From: Candidatus Altimarinota bacterium
GTDB lineage: Bacteria > Cyanobacteriota > Cyanobacteriia > Cyanobacteriales > Microcystaceae
Direction: 5' to 3'
DNA: 64,000 nt
Assembly (NCBI GenBank): GCA_012031035.1
Contig: JAAUUT010000010.1
Location: 17,373 to 81,372, forward strand
Shown here piece after piece: positions 1-7,621 of this stretch (the stretch's first letter is position 1; each line of letters starts with the position of its first letter). The translations under genes were made by a program, and so were the position numbers. The notes below the pieces were generated by a model. It saw only the letters and a program-made list of their open reading frames with translations, searched no databases and had not been told where the DNA came from.

Positions 1-146
1 CGGTTTTCGCTACGAATATCTTGTGGTAAATAGTTTAATTGGGTGGGAAACATTTGCTCGCCTTACTAAACTGCTACATTTCTCTAATATAGGGGGACGT
101 ATACATCATTTTTTGTACTCATCTGTTACAGCAGTTGCAACGCTCC

Positions 147-227
147 GCCAGGAAATTAATTTCCTGGCTCATATATAAAGTCCATTAAAATGGACTGAAA
201 CACTCATTTAGTCGTATGAAGACGACT
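147..227. repeat. Three consecutive short hairpins (REP-like)
   Basis: There is a perfect 22-base palindrome at 147-168. It is followed by AGTCCATT (179-186) pairing with AATGGACT (189-196), and by AGTCGT (210-215) pairing with ACGACT (222-227). The three stems are unrelated in sequence but sit within 81 bases. Such compact hairpin clusters are common intergenic repeats in cyanobacteria and are often found near transposons. No function is shown. Confidence 0.55.
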
Positions 228-276
228 TTAACTATGAGGCAGCAAGTTAAATCGCTGACGGTCTAAGCGATAGTGC

Positions 277-301
277 AACCCAACTTATGTTTTGTTGGGT
301 T
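277..301. repeat. 8-bp stem inverted repeat
   Basis: AACCCAAC (277-284) pairs with GTTGGGTT (294-301) across a 9-base loop. It could be a terminator for minus-strand transcription from the CBS-CP12 gene or a dispersed hairpin. No clear T-run follows on either strand, so a dispersed repeat is more likely. Confidence 0.45.
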
Positions 302-370
302 ATGTAAGGAGCGTCAGGGTAGCGCGAACGTACCTTAACTTAACCTACGCGATCGCTTTTTTAGATTGTC

Positions 371-982
371 TTACACCTCATACATCCGCGCTTCAGCCGC
401 TTCTGGATAATCTTCGCAATATTCTTCAAAAGCAGTTTTGTCAAGCTTTTTGGCTTGTTGATGGGCAGCTTCTGCTTGTAGTTCTTCTACGATATCCCAC
501 GCCGCAGCACAATCGCCAGAAGAGGCTCCTTTCTCGGTACAAATAGAACGTGCCTGCGCGATCGCTTTTTTAATTTCTTCTTGTAAGGTTAATGCTTTAG
601 GTTGTTCGATAAAGCTGCTTTTTCTTAAGATATCCGTTACCGAAATTATACCCAACAGTTTATCTGAAATAACAGGTGCCCTGCGAATGCCCGTCTTAGC
701 AAATAATCGCGCTACGTATTCTACTTGTAGCTCGGGATTGACAATAATACAAGGTTTGGTCATAATATCGCAGACGCGCACCTTTTTAGGATCTATCCCA
801 TAAGCATTAACATTATATACAATGTCAGTTTCCGTAACCATGCCATAGGCATCTTCATCGTGTCGGCGGTCTACAATCAAAGCACGCAAGTTTTTTTCTC
901 TCATTAATTTCACGGCTTGGTCTACTGTTGCTGAACCACGAATAGTAATGACTTCTGTTGTCATTATTTCTGATGCTTTCAT
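371..982 (-). CDS. CBS-CP12 fusion protein
   Basis: The 203-residue protein has a CBS pair (about residues 1-125, starting MKASEIMTTEVITIR) fused to a CP12-like tail (about 140-203). CP12 proteins hold GAPDH and phosphoribulokinase in an inactive redox-controlled complex, and CBS domains usually bind adenylates, so the fusion would link energy state to Calvin-cycle control. The tail keeps the AAAWDIVEELQAEA core and the first cysteine pair (Cys148, Cys158). In the second pair only Cys189 remains: the position nine residues on, normally Cys in the ECRVY motif, is Ala198. CBS-CP12 fusions are known in cyanobacteria. The target enzyme and loss of the C-terminal disulfide are inference. Confidence 0.9.
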   Translation of the reverse strand: MKASEIMTTEVITIRGSATVDQAVKLMREKNLRALIVDRRHDEDAYGMVTETDIVYNVNAYGIDPKKVRVCDIMTKPCIIVNPELQVEYVARLFAKTGIRRAPVISDKLLGIISVTDILRKSSFIEQPKALTLQEEIKKAIAQARSICTEKGASSGDCAAAWDIVEELQAEAAHQQAKKLDKTAFEEYCEDYPEAAEARMYEV

Positions 983-1080
983 CTAAGTTTAACCTTTTAG
1001 GAGAACATATCAAGATCTTATTTTAAAGCTAAAGAATGAATCGATTTAACTTTTTTGGATAATTTTATTGAAAATGATTA

Positions 1081-1150
1081 ATAATTTTTTCTGTTGTCTC
1101 TAATCTTCTTTTCGTTCTTGATTTATTACTAAAATGCGATCGCCTATCTT
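1081..1150 (-). repeat. Decayed partial duplicate of the ABC ATPase 3' end
   Basis: Read on the minus strand, this stretch gives DRILVINQERKED and then a stop. The same peptide (DRILVMNQGRKEE) is encoded within 1217-1281 of the neighbouring ABC ATPase gene. Over about 39 bases around the shared GCGATCGCATTTTAGTAAT there are only two mismatches. The copy looks like a tandem partial duplication that has lost function. Confidence 0.75.
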
Positions 1151-1175
1151 AATTAAAACTGAGGAATTGATGCAA

Positions 1176-3026
1176 TTAATTTTTTGTATAATCTTCTTTT
1201 GGATTATTGATAATGTTTTCAGCCGTATCTAGTTCTTCTTTTCGTCCTTGATTCATTACTAAAATGCGATCGCTCATAAAGCGAACGACGCTTAGATCGT
1301 GAGAAATAAAAATATAAGTTAAATTAACATCTAAATCGCGATCGTTTTGTAATTCTTTTAATAGATTCAATACGCCAGCTTGCACTGAAACATCAAGTGC
1401 CGATACCGATTCATCGCAGATAATAAACTTTGGTTTAACGGCTAATGCCCTTGCAATACAAACTCTTTGGCGTTGTCCTCCCGATAATTCGTGGGGATAG
1501 CGATCGAACCATTCTGATTTTAAGCCAACTCGCTTTAATAAATACTCAACTTGTCCTTTTCGCACTCGTGGATTTTCTTCTATATTATGGATCGACATCG
1601 GTTCCATAATTGCTTTCCCAATCGTCATTCGAGGATTGAGAGAATTATAAGGATTTTGAAAGACAATTTGCATTTCTTTGCGCAACGATCGCAATTTTTC
1701 GCAACCTGATGGCAAATTAGTAATTTTATCTTTTTTAAACTGAATCTCTCCCATTGAAGCAGGAATTAAGCGCAAAATAGTTCGAGCCAATGTAGATTTT
1801 CCACAGCCAGATTCTCCTACTAAGCCTAATGTTTCTCCTTGTTTGACCTCGAAACTAATATTATTAACAGCCATGAAATACTTTTTGGTTTGACCAAACA
1901 TTCCTTTTACAGGAAATTGAACTGATAAATCTTTGACAGTTAATAAAGGTTCATTTTTTTGTAATGCCAACCATTTCTGCTGTTGTTCTTCGGGGGGGAT
2001 TAATTCGATCGCAGGGGGAATTTTTTCTGTAATTGACAATACTTTTCCCGTCTTAATATCTTCTTGTACTTCCATAAAATCGTCAACGACAAGTAGTTTT
2101 TCAGGTTGCGATTTTAAACGAGGACGACAAGCTAATAACCCTTTAGTGTAAGGATGTTCTGGATTGGATAAAATCTTATTTTTATTGCCTCGATCGACAA
2201 TTTCGCCTCGATACATGACAACAACATGGTCGGCAATTTTATTGATGACTCCCAAGTCATGGGAGATAAAAATCATCGACATATTTCTGTCCGCACACAG
2301 CTTTTGTAATAATTCAAGAATCTCTTTTTGTACGGTAACGTCGAGGGCTGTTGTTGGTTCGTCAGCGATTAAAATAGTCGGATCGCAAGAAATTGCCATG
2401 GCGATCGTTACTCTTTGTAATTGACCGCCAGAAAGTTGATGGGGATAGCGTTTGAGAAGCGCCTCTTTTTCTTGTTTGATATAATTTTTATAAGAACCAA
2501 ACTGCTCTTTTTCATCATTTTGATTCTTCTGGTAGCGATTTTCTAACGCTTCATCGCTAGGGAGAAGTTTGACTTCTTGCAAACGAGAGATCGCCTGATT
2601 TTTTGCTTCTTGGGAGGAAACTTTTTGATGCAGTCGAATGGCTTCAATAATTTGGAAACCAATGGTATAAACGGGGTTAAGCGCACTCATCGGTTCTTGA
2701 AAAATCATCGCAATTTCCCCACCTCGATAAAGTCGTCGCCGTTGTTCACCAATTCCTAATAAATTAACAAATTGCCGATCTTTTATCGTATTTTTATCTT
2801 TAGCAGGACAAAACTCAATTGCACCCGCGCTAATTTTTCCAGGACTGGGAACTAATCCCATAATTGCTAAAGAAGTGACCGATTTTCCCGAACCGGATTC
2901 GCCAACGATGCCTAAAATTTGTCCTCTTTGGAGTTCAAAACTAACATTATCGACAGCTAGAAATGAAGAGCGATCGCTTGTAAATTCAACGCATAAATCT
3001 TTAACGCGGAGAACAATGTCATTCAT
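1176..3026 (-). CDS. Fused dipeptide/oligopeptide-type ABC transporter ATPase
   Basis: This is a two-domain ABC ATPase of the DppD-DppF/GsiA type that would power peptide or nickel import from the cytoplasmic side of the membrane. Each half has a Walker A (GESGSGKS, GESGCGKS), an LSGGQ signature and a Walker B. The second half has DES where DEP is usual. The first half carries a charged insert of about 30 residues before its LSGGQ. I start at ATG 3026 (MNDIVLRVKDLC) rather than the in-frame TTG at 3059. The frame stops at DYTKN, but one extra A in the A6 run (1180-1185) restores DYTKKLIASIPQF and a stop at 1153, the family's usual end. No permease or binding protein is adjacent. Confidence 0.9.
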   Translation of the reverse strand: MNDIVLRVKDLCVEFTSDRSSFLAVDNVSFELQRGQILGIVGESGSGKSVTSLAIMGLVPSPGKISAGAIEFCPAKDKNTIKDRQFVNLLGIGEQRRRLYRGGEIAMIFQEPMSALNPVYTIGFQIIEAIRLHQKVSSQEAKNQAISRLQEVKLLPSDEALENRYQKNQNDEKEQFGSYKNYIKQEKEALLKRYPHQLSGGQLQRVTIAMAISCDPTILIADEPTTALDVTVQKEILELLQKLCADRNMSMIFISHDLGVINKIADHVVVMYRGEIVDRGNKNKILSNPEHPYTKGLLACRPRLKSQPEKLLVVDDFMEVQEDIKTGKVLSITEKIPPAIELIPPEEQQQKWLALQKNEPLLTVKDLSVQFPVKGMFGQTKKYFMAVNNISFEVKQGETLGLVGESGCGKSTLARTILRLIPASMGEIQFKKDKITNLPSGCEKLRSLRKEMQIVFQNPYNSLNPRMTIGKAIMEPMSIHNIEENPRVRKGQVEYLLKRVGLKSEWFDRYPHELSGGQRQRVCIARALAVKPKFIICDESVSALDVSVQAGVLNLLKELQNDRDLDVNLTYIFISHDLSVVRFMSDRILVMNQGRKEELDTAENIINNPKEDYTKN

Positions 3027-3158
3027 AGGCGATTTCCAATTCACTAGCTCGGCGAGCAATTACATAGATGAAGATTAAATGGATCTTAACCCATCTATCG
3101 TGAAGTAAACGCAAAATTAGTTACTGGTTAATTAAATAAACGATTCCCGATCGCAAAT

Positions 3159-3794
3159 ATGATTTATTTAGATTCAGCAATCGTCAGCGAGGCAGAAATC
3201 GCTATCAAACTAGGATGGATTAAAGGAATCACAACCAATCCTACGCTACTTGCCAAAAGCGAATTCTCTCCCGAAGACACGTTAAAACAACTTGCAGCGA
3301 TTAGTCCTGGGGAATTATATTATCAACTCATGGCTTCCGATTTTGAGGGAATGCTAGCTGAAGGACGGCGGGCTTTTGAAATTATCGGCGAGAAAACCGT
3401 CCTAAAAGTTCCGGCTACTGCCGTTGGATTTCGAGTAGTCGCCTGTTTGTCGCCAGAAATTCCTTGTTCGGTAACGGCAATTTACAGCGCCGCACAAGCT
3501 GCTGTCGCAAAAGAAGCAGGCGCTAAATATGCGATCGCCTATGTCAATCGCGCGACAAGATTGTTAGGAGATGGATTAGCATTAGTGAGAAAAATGGCAG
3601 CAGTTTTGCAAGGAAGTCAGACAAAAATTCTGGCAGCGAGTTTAAAAACCCCCCAGGAGGCGGCGGATGCTTTGCAAGCAGGTGCAGATAATCTAACCTT
3701 AGCTTTCGATATCTTACAAACAATGGCAATCCACGAGCTATCGGAAGAGACAGTTAAAGAGTTTAAACGTAACGGGAAAGGAATTGGGTTTTAA
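3159..3794 (+). CDS. Transaldolase-like protein (fructose-6-phosphate aldolase family)
   Basis: The 211-residue protein matches the short transaldolase/FSA subfamily, a cytoplasmic class I aldolase barrel. Visible family features are Asp5, TTNPTLL at 25-31 and the Schiff-base lysine in LKVPAT (Lys83). The length fits FSA/TalC proteins (about 215) rather than full transaldolase (about 320). The substrate cannot be read from sequence. FSA acts on fructose 6-phosphate, while related proteins are transaldolases of the pentose phosphate pathway. It stands alone between convergent or unrelated genes. Confidence 0.88.
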   Translation: MIYLDSAIVSEAEIAIKLGWIKGITTNPTLLAKSEFSPEDTLKQLAAISPGELYYQLMASDFEGMLAEGRRAFEIIGEKTVLKVPATAVGFRVVACLSPEIPCSVTAIYSAAQAAVAKEAGAKYAIAYVNRATRLLGDGLALVRKMAAVLQGSQTKILAASLKTPQEAADALQAGADNLTLAFDILQTMAIHELSEETVKEFKRNGKGIGF

Positions 3795-3819
3795 TTGAGA
3801 AAAATGGCGAGTAATTGAC

Positions 3820-4038
3820 TCAGTTTCCAAATATCTCTTTGTTTTTGTTCAACTTTGATTTTAAAATCCCTTCGGCTTGCTCATAAGACATTTCCGAAGG
3901 AGGGCTATATTTAAAAGAATATTTTTTTCGTTCCATCAAGACTTCTAAAGCTTGACTAAAAGCTTCTTCGTCATTACGATTTTTTTTCAGAAAAGAGCGA
4001 AGTTCTGCATCGCTCATTTGCCTTAGTGCTTTATTCAC
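3820..4038 (-). CDS. Small conserved protein, DUF6887-like
   Basis: The 72-residue charged protein (MNKALRQMSDAELRSFLKKN at the start) has no signal or membrane segment and is predicted to be largely helical. It resembles, from memory, the cyanobacterial family annotated DUF6887, recognised by the MSDAELR start and a PSPEMS-like middle (here PPSEMSYEQ). Its start codon overlaps the stop of the upstream gene by four bases (4035-4038), so the two are probably translated as a pair. Function is unknown. A two-gene toxin-antitoxin-like unit is possible but unproven. Confidence 0.75.
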   Translation of the reverse strand: MNKALRQMSDAELRSFLKKNRNDEEAFSQALEVLMERKKYSFKYSPPSEMSYEQAEGILKSKLNKNKEIFGN

Positions 4039-4355
4039 GATTCAAAATCCCAAAATCCGTTTTCGTTAATGACAATTTCTAAACTGTCGTTTATTCCTGC
4101 AAGAATAGAAAGCGTTTTTATTCTTTTATCATAACGAAATACATTAATAGGTTGATAAAGATTAGAAAGTAACTGACACACAAAAATAGCAGTATCTTTT
4201 TGTTTTTCGGTAGGCAAAGCAAGGCACTCTTCAAAAATATGAAGCATCTGTTGATGGCGATAAGAGTAAAAAATCGTATTAGTCCCTAAGCATAAGCTAA
4301 ACTCAACATGATGCGATCGCGATTTGACGTTCAAGTTCCTGTATCCTTTCGTCAA
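4035..4355 (-). CDS. Small conserved protein, DUF6888-like
   Basis: The open frame allows 106 residues. The recognisable part begins near MLHIFEECLALP and holds CQLLSNLYQPINVFRYD and a GFWDF end, the pattern I associate with the DUF6888 family in cyanobacteria. A start at the internal ATG near 4246 (MLHIF) is therefore an alternative. It precedes and overlaps the DUF6887-like gene, as such pairs usually do. The role is unknown, and the family assignment is from memory. Confidence 0.7.
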   Translation of the reverse strand: MTKGYRNLNVKSRSHHVEFSLCLGTNTIFYSYRHQQMLHIFEECLALPTEKQKDTAIFVCQLLSNLYQPINVFRYDKRIKTLSILAGINDSLEIVINENGFWDFES

Positions 4356-4478
4356 GCACAGTGTTAAACTCCTTTTATTGGATAAAATAGCTTCAAGTTA
4401 TCTAGCTCACTAGCTAGGTAATTAGTTTAATTATCCATCCCCGATAGATCGATTAGAGAGTTATGGGAGCAAAAATAT

Positions 4479-4898
4479 ATGTCTGAATCTCTTGTCACAG
4501 AAAAACAATTGACCAAAGCTGAAATTTCCCCCGTCAATCTCAATACAGAATCCACAGGAACTCTCGCCACAAGAGAGTATTTAGATAAATCGCTGGTTGT
4601 TGGCAAGCAATTGTCGGATACGATCGCGCTAATTCCGCAATATTGGTCAGACTTTTGGCAAGCATACCAGCGTCCTGTCACCTTACTGGGTTGGCTTATT
4701 GCAGGGATAATCGCGCTGAAAGTAGCTTTAGCGGTATTGGGTGCGGTTAACGATTTTCCATTACTTGCACCAATCTTTGAACTAGTCGGCTTAGGTTATG
4801 GCGGTTGGTTTATTTATCGTTACATTATCGGTTTTGCCAGCCGTCAAGAACTATCGACCAGAATCAACAATGTGAAAACCTTTCTTTTTGGTCAATAG
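4479..4898 (+). CDS. curT: CAAD domain / thylakoid curvature protein CurT-like
   Basis: The 139-residue protein has a polar N-terminus (1-70), two hydrophobic helices (about 72-92 and 97-117) joined by a short turn, and an amphipathic C-terminal helix ending NNVKTFLFGQ. This is the CAAD/CURT1 architecture that bends thylakoid membranes in cyanobacteria and plants. The CAAD domain also occurs fused to aminoacyl-tRNA synthetases, but here it stands alone. A purine-rich GGGAG lies upstream of the ATG. The ketosynthase gene follows 32 bases downstream and is probably unrelated in function. Confidence 0.85.
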   Translation: MSESLVTEKQLTKAEISPVNLNTESTGTLATREYLDKSLVVGKQLSDTIALIPQYWSDFWQAYQRPVTLLGWLIAGIIALKVALAVLGAVNDFPLLAPIFELVGLGYGGWFIYRYIIGFASRQELSTRINNVKTFLFGQ

Positions 4899-4930
4899 AG
4901 TTAGGTCGCTGGTTTGAAAGAACCTTTTCT

Positions 4931-6862
4931 ATGGAAACTCCCTCCCAACAAACAGAAGTTCTCTCTTCCACCAAACGTGCCCTGATTGCACTCAAGCAGA
5001 TGCAAGCTAAGCTAGAAGCGTTGGAGAGTACAAAAAACGAACCGATCGCGATCGTTGGGATGGGATGTCGATTTCCAGGCGGCGCTGACAGTCCAGAGGC
5101 TTTCTGGAACTTGTTGCGCGATGGAGTTGATGCGATCGCGGAGGTTCCCCAAGATCGCTGGAATGTCGATGCTTATTGCGATTCAAATCCCGATACGCCA
5201 GGGAAAATTTGCAATCGTTACGGCGGGTTCGTTTCTCATCTCCAGGAGTTGGACGCGCAATTTTTCCGCATTTCGCCGCGAGAAGCTTTAAGTCTCGATC
5301 CCCAACAACGCTTGCTACTCGAAGTCGGTTGGGAAGCGCTAGAAAATGCTGCGATCGCGCCCGAACGACTCATCGGCACTCAAACGGGCGTATTTATCGG
5401 AATTTGCAGTACCGATTATTGGCATCGCTTGCTGGAGAGAAACCCCAATGAAATCGATGCGTATCTAACGACAGGAAACACCCATAGCCTTGCATCGGGT
5501 CGCTTATCATATATTTTAGGCTTAACTGGCCCTAGTTTATCCGTCGATACGGCTTGTTCTTCTTCTCTAGTATCAGTGCATTTAGCCTGTAAAAGTTTGC
5601 GCGATCGCGAGTGCAATCTTGCCTTAGCAGGAGGAGTTAATTGTATTCTTTCCCCCCAAGTCAGTATCAATTTCTCAAAAGCGAAAATGCTTTCCCCAGA
5701 CGGTCGTTGCAAAAGCTTTGATGCAGAGGCTAATGGTTTTGTTCGCGCTGAAGGATGCGGAATCGTCGTTCTTAAACGCTTGAGCGATGCTATTGCATCG
5801 GGAGATAATATTCTAGCGTCGATCTGCGGCTCGGCAGTCAACCAAGACGGTCGCACGAGTGGATTGACCGTTCCTAACGGCCCTTCTCAGCAAGCAGTTA
5901 TTACGCAAGCATTAAATAACAGCCGCATCGAAGCGAGTCAGGTTAGTTATGTGGAAACCCACGGGACGGGAACATCACTAGGAGATCCCATTGAAATCGG
6001 TGCTTTGGGGGAAATTTTTGGCAAAGAACGTCGGATCGATCCGCTATTCGTTGGTTCGGTGAAGACGAATATCGGTCATTTAGAAGCTGCGGCGGGGATT
6101 GCCAGTTTAATTAAAGTTGTTCTTGCCCTGCAACACGAAGAAATTCCCCCTAATTTACATTTTCAGACCCCTAACCCCAATATTAATTGGGAAGAACTAC
6201 CGATAAAGGTTCCCACTCAAAATATTCCTTGGTTGGAAGGCGATCGACCTCGATACGCTGGAGTTAGTGCGTTTGGGTTTAGCGGTACTAACGCTCATGT
6301 AGTTTTGGGAGAACCTCACGCAGAGACGCAGAGGCGCACCCCTCGCTCCCCCCTTACATCCCCCCTTGCCAAGGGGGCCGAAGGCGGGAGGGGTTGTCAT
6401 CTTCTTGCGTTGTCTGCTAAGAGTGAGAAGGCTTTGAGGGAGTTAGCAGGGCGATATAAGAGGTTTTTAGAAGTGCATCCAGAAATATCATTAGCCGATC
6501 TCTGTTTTACAGCGAATACGGGGCGATCGCATTTCGATTGTCGTTTGGGAATTATTGCTAGCTCGATCCCGGAACTTCACGAGAAATTAATCGCTTTTCT
6601 CAATGGACAAGAAACCCCAGGACTGTTGCAAGGACGAGTGCAAAAAACTGCTTTCGATACTAAACGTAGCGTTTCTCAATTACTTAGTTCGTTCCCAGAA
6701 ACAGAAGATTGGCAGCAAGTTTTATTTAAGTTGCTAGATTTATATGCGATCGGAGTTCCGATCGATTGGATGGCGTTTTATAAAGATTATCCTGGTCGTA
6801 AAGTAGCTTTGCCTACCTATCCGTTTCAGCGACAACGTTACTGGATCGAAACAATAAGATAA
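4931..6862 (+). CDS. Type I polyketide synthase ketosynthase, AT-less
   Basis: From ATG 4931 (METPSQQTEV) the protein has 643 residues: a short N-terminal helix, a complete beta-ketoacyl synthase domain (about 35-460) with the Cys209-His344-His383 triad (TACSSS, ETHGTGTS, NIGHLEAA), and then a linker. The protein then goes directly to the post-AT linker (IDWMAFYKDYPGRK, LPTYPFQRQRYW). The acyltransferase of about 300 residues is missing, and there is no KR or ACP. A GC-rich palindromic repeat (6330-6400) is inserted in frame in the linker. It may be a deletion relic of a KS-AT-KR-ACP module whose KR-ACP tail lies at 14.9-15.8 kb, or a true discrete KS. Activity without an AT is uncertain. Confidence 0.88.
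   Translation: METPSQQTEVLSSTKRALIALKQMQAKLEALESTKNEPIAIVGMGCRFPGGADSPEAFWNLLRDGVDAIAEVPQDRWNVDAYCDSNPDTPGKICNRYGGFVSHLQELDAQFFRISPREALSLDPQQRLLLEVGWEALENAAIAPERLIGTQTGVFIGICSTDYWHRLLERNPNEIDAYLTTGNTHSLASGRLSYILGLTGPSLSVDTACSSSLVSVHLACKSLRDRECNLALAGGVNCILSPQVSINFSKAKMLSPDGRCKSFDAEANGFVRAEGCGIVVLKRLSDAIASGDNILASICGSAVNQDGRTSGLTVPNGPSQQAVITQALNNSRIEASQVSYVETHGTGTSLGDPIEIGALGEIFGKERRIDPLFVGSVKTNIGHLEAAAGIASLIKVVLALQHEEIPPNLHFQTPNPNINWEELPIKVPTQNIPWLEGDRPRYAGVSAFGFSGTNAHVVLGEPHAETQRRTPRSPLTSPLAKGAEGGRGCHLLALSAKSEKALRELAGRYKRFLEVHPEISLADLCFTANTGRSHFDCRLGIIASSIPELHEKLIAFLNGQETPGLLQGRVQKTAFDTKRSVSQLLSSFPETEDWQQVLFKLLDLYAIGVPIDWMAFYKDYPGRKVALPTYPFQRQRYWIETIR
6330..6400 (+). repeat. Palindromic repeat inserted in the PKS linker
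   Basis: The stretch contains CCCCCTT (6361-6367) pairing with AAGGGGG (6371-6377), flanked by more C-rich and G-rich arms and preceded by the CGCAGAGACGCAGAGGCGCA-type repeat often seen between cyanobacterial genes. It keeps the reading frame and adds about 25 residues rich in Pro, Arg and Gly to the ketosynthase protein. Confidence 0.6.
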
Positions 6863-6896
6863 AATAGGCAAAATTAATTTTTATATTGGTATAGTT

Positions 6897-7526
6897 GTGT
6901 CTATAATTCCTCACTTCTCAAAATCCGCTCGCCTATTAAACGTTGGAATTAGCGCAATTGCCCTTGCTGCAAGCTTAACCTTAACGCCTGCCGCTTCTAT
7001 AGCAACCTCTAATCCTATCGCTCAACTTCCCGCTCAAGAACAAGCCACTTTGCGATCGGGAGATGCCTATCTAACAGGGCAGAACGGACAGTATACCTGC
7101 CGGATTTTAGTTACAGCACCAGTCGCCACAGCTTGGAAAGTCCTCACCGACTACAACAACTTTAAGAACTTTTTACCCAATGTTACCGCCAGCCAAGTTG
7201 TAGAAAGTAAAGGCAATCGAAAAGTTTTCGAGCAAGTTTATACGATCCAAGCCTTGATTTTTAGTCAAGATTCTCGCGTGCGCATCGCTGCAACAGAAAG
7301 CTATCCCAAGAAAATTGATTTTCAGATGGTTGATGGAGATTTAGACTCTCTTAAAGGGGTTTGGCGAATCGAACCCGTTTCTGCCAACCAAGTTTTGATT
7401 ACTCATCAAGTCACTGTTACCCCTAAGACGAAGAAAAATCGAGCCTTATTTTATGGGATTTACGAAGATACGCTAGAAAATACCCTCAGAGCAGTTAAAC
7501 AGCAAGCTGAGAAACTAGCCTCTTAA
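6897..7526 (+). CDS. Exported SRPBCC/START-like protein
   Basis: The 209-residue protein starts with GTG. A signal peptide covers about residues 1-40 (hydrophobic ISAIALAASLTLTPAAS). The rest (about 50-209) looks like a SRPBCC, or polyketide cyclase/dehydrase-like, lipid-binding fold: VTAPVATAWKVLTDYNNFKNFLPN is the family's opening strand and helix. Such proteins bind hydrophobic ligands in a deep cavity. It lies 34 bases downstream of the ketosynthase on the same strand, so co-transcription is possible, but similar proteins occur widely in cyanobacteria without PKS genes. The ligand is unknown. Confidence 0.8.
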   Translation: MSIIPHFSKSARLLNVGISAIALAASLTLTPAASIATSNPIAQLPAQEQATLRSGDAYLTGQNGQYTCRILVTAPVATAWKVLTDYNNFKNFLPNVTASQVVESKGNRKVFEQVYTIQALIFSQDSRVRIAATESYPKKIDFQMVDGDLDSLKGVWRIEPVSANQVLITHQVTVTPKTKKNRALFYGIYEDTLENTLRAVKQQAEKLAS

Positions 7527-7621
7527 AACAGTGACTAACTTTAACGGAGCGCTAAATTTAGTTTATCCTGGAAGAAGTTTTAGTTTACTTAACTTTACAA
7601 ATTTGGTTGGCGATAAAACCT

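Larger units (their letters stand above)
1..370. other. Non-coding region with hairpins
   Basis: I see no credible gene in this stretch. It holds a run of compact inverted repeats between 147 and 301, listed separately, and then a HIP1-like site just before the end of the CBS-CP12 gene. It could be the downstream region of a gene lying off the left edge. Confidence 0.5.

Noticed and set aside
5416..5856. 146-codon antisense frame inside the ketosynthase
   Set aside because: It is a shadow of a strongly coding gene with the KS motifs on the other strand.
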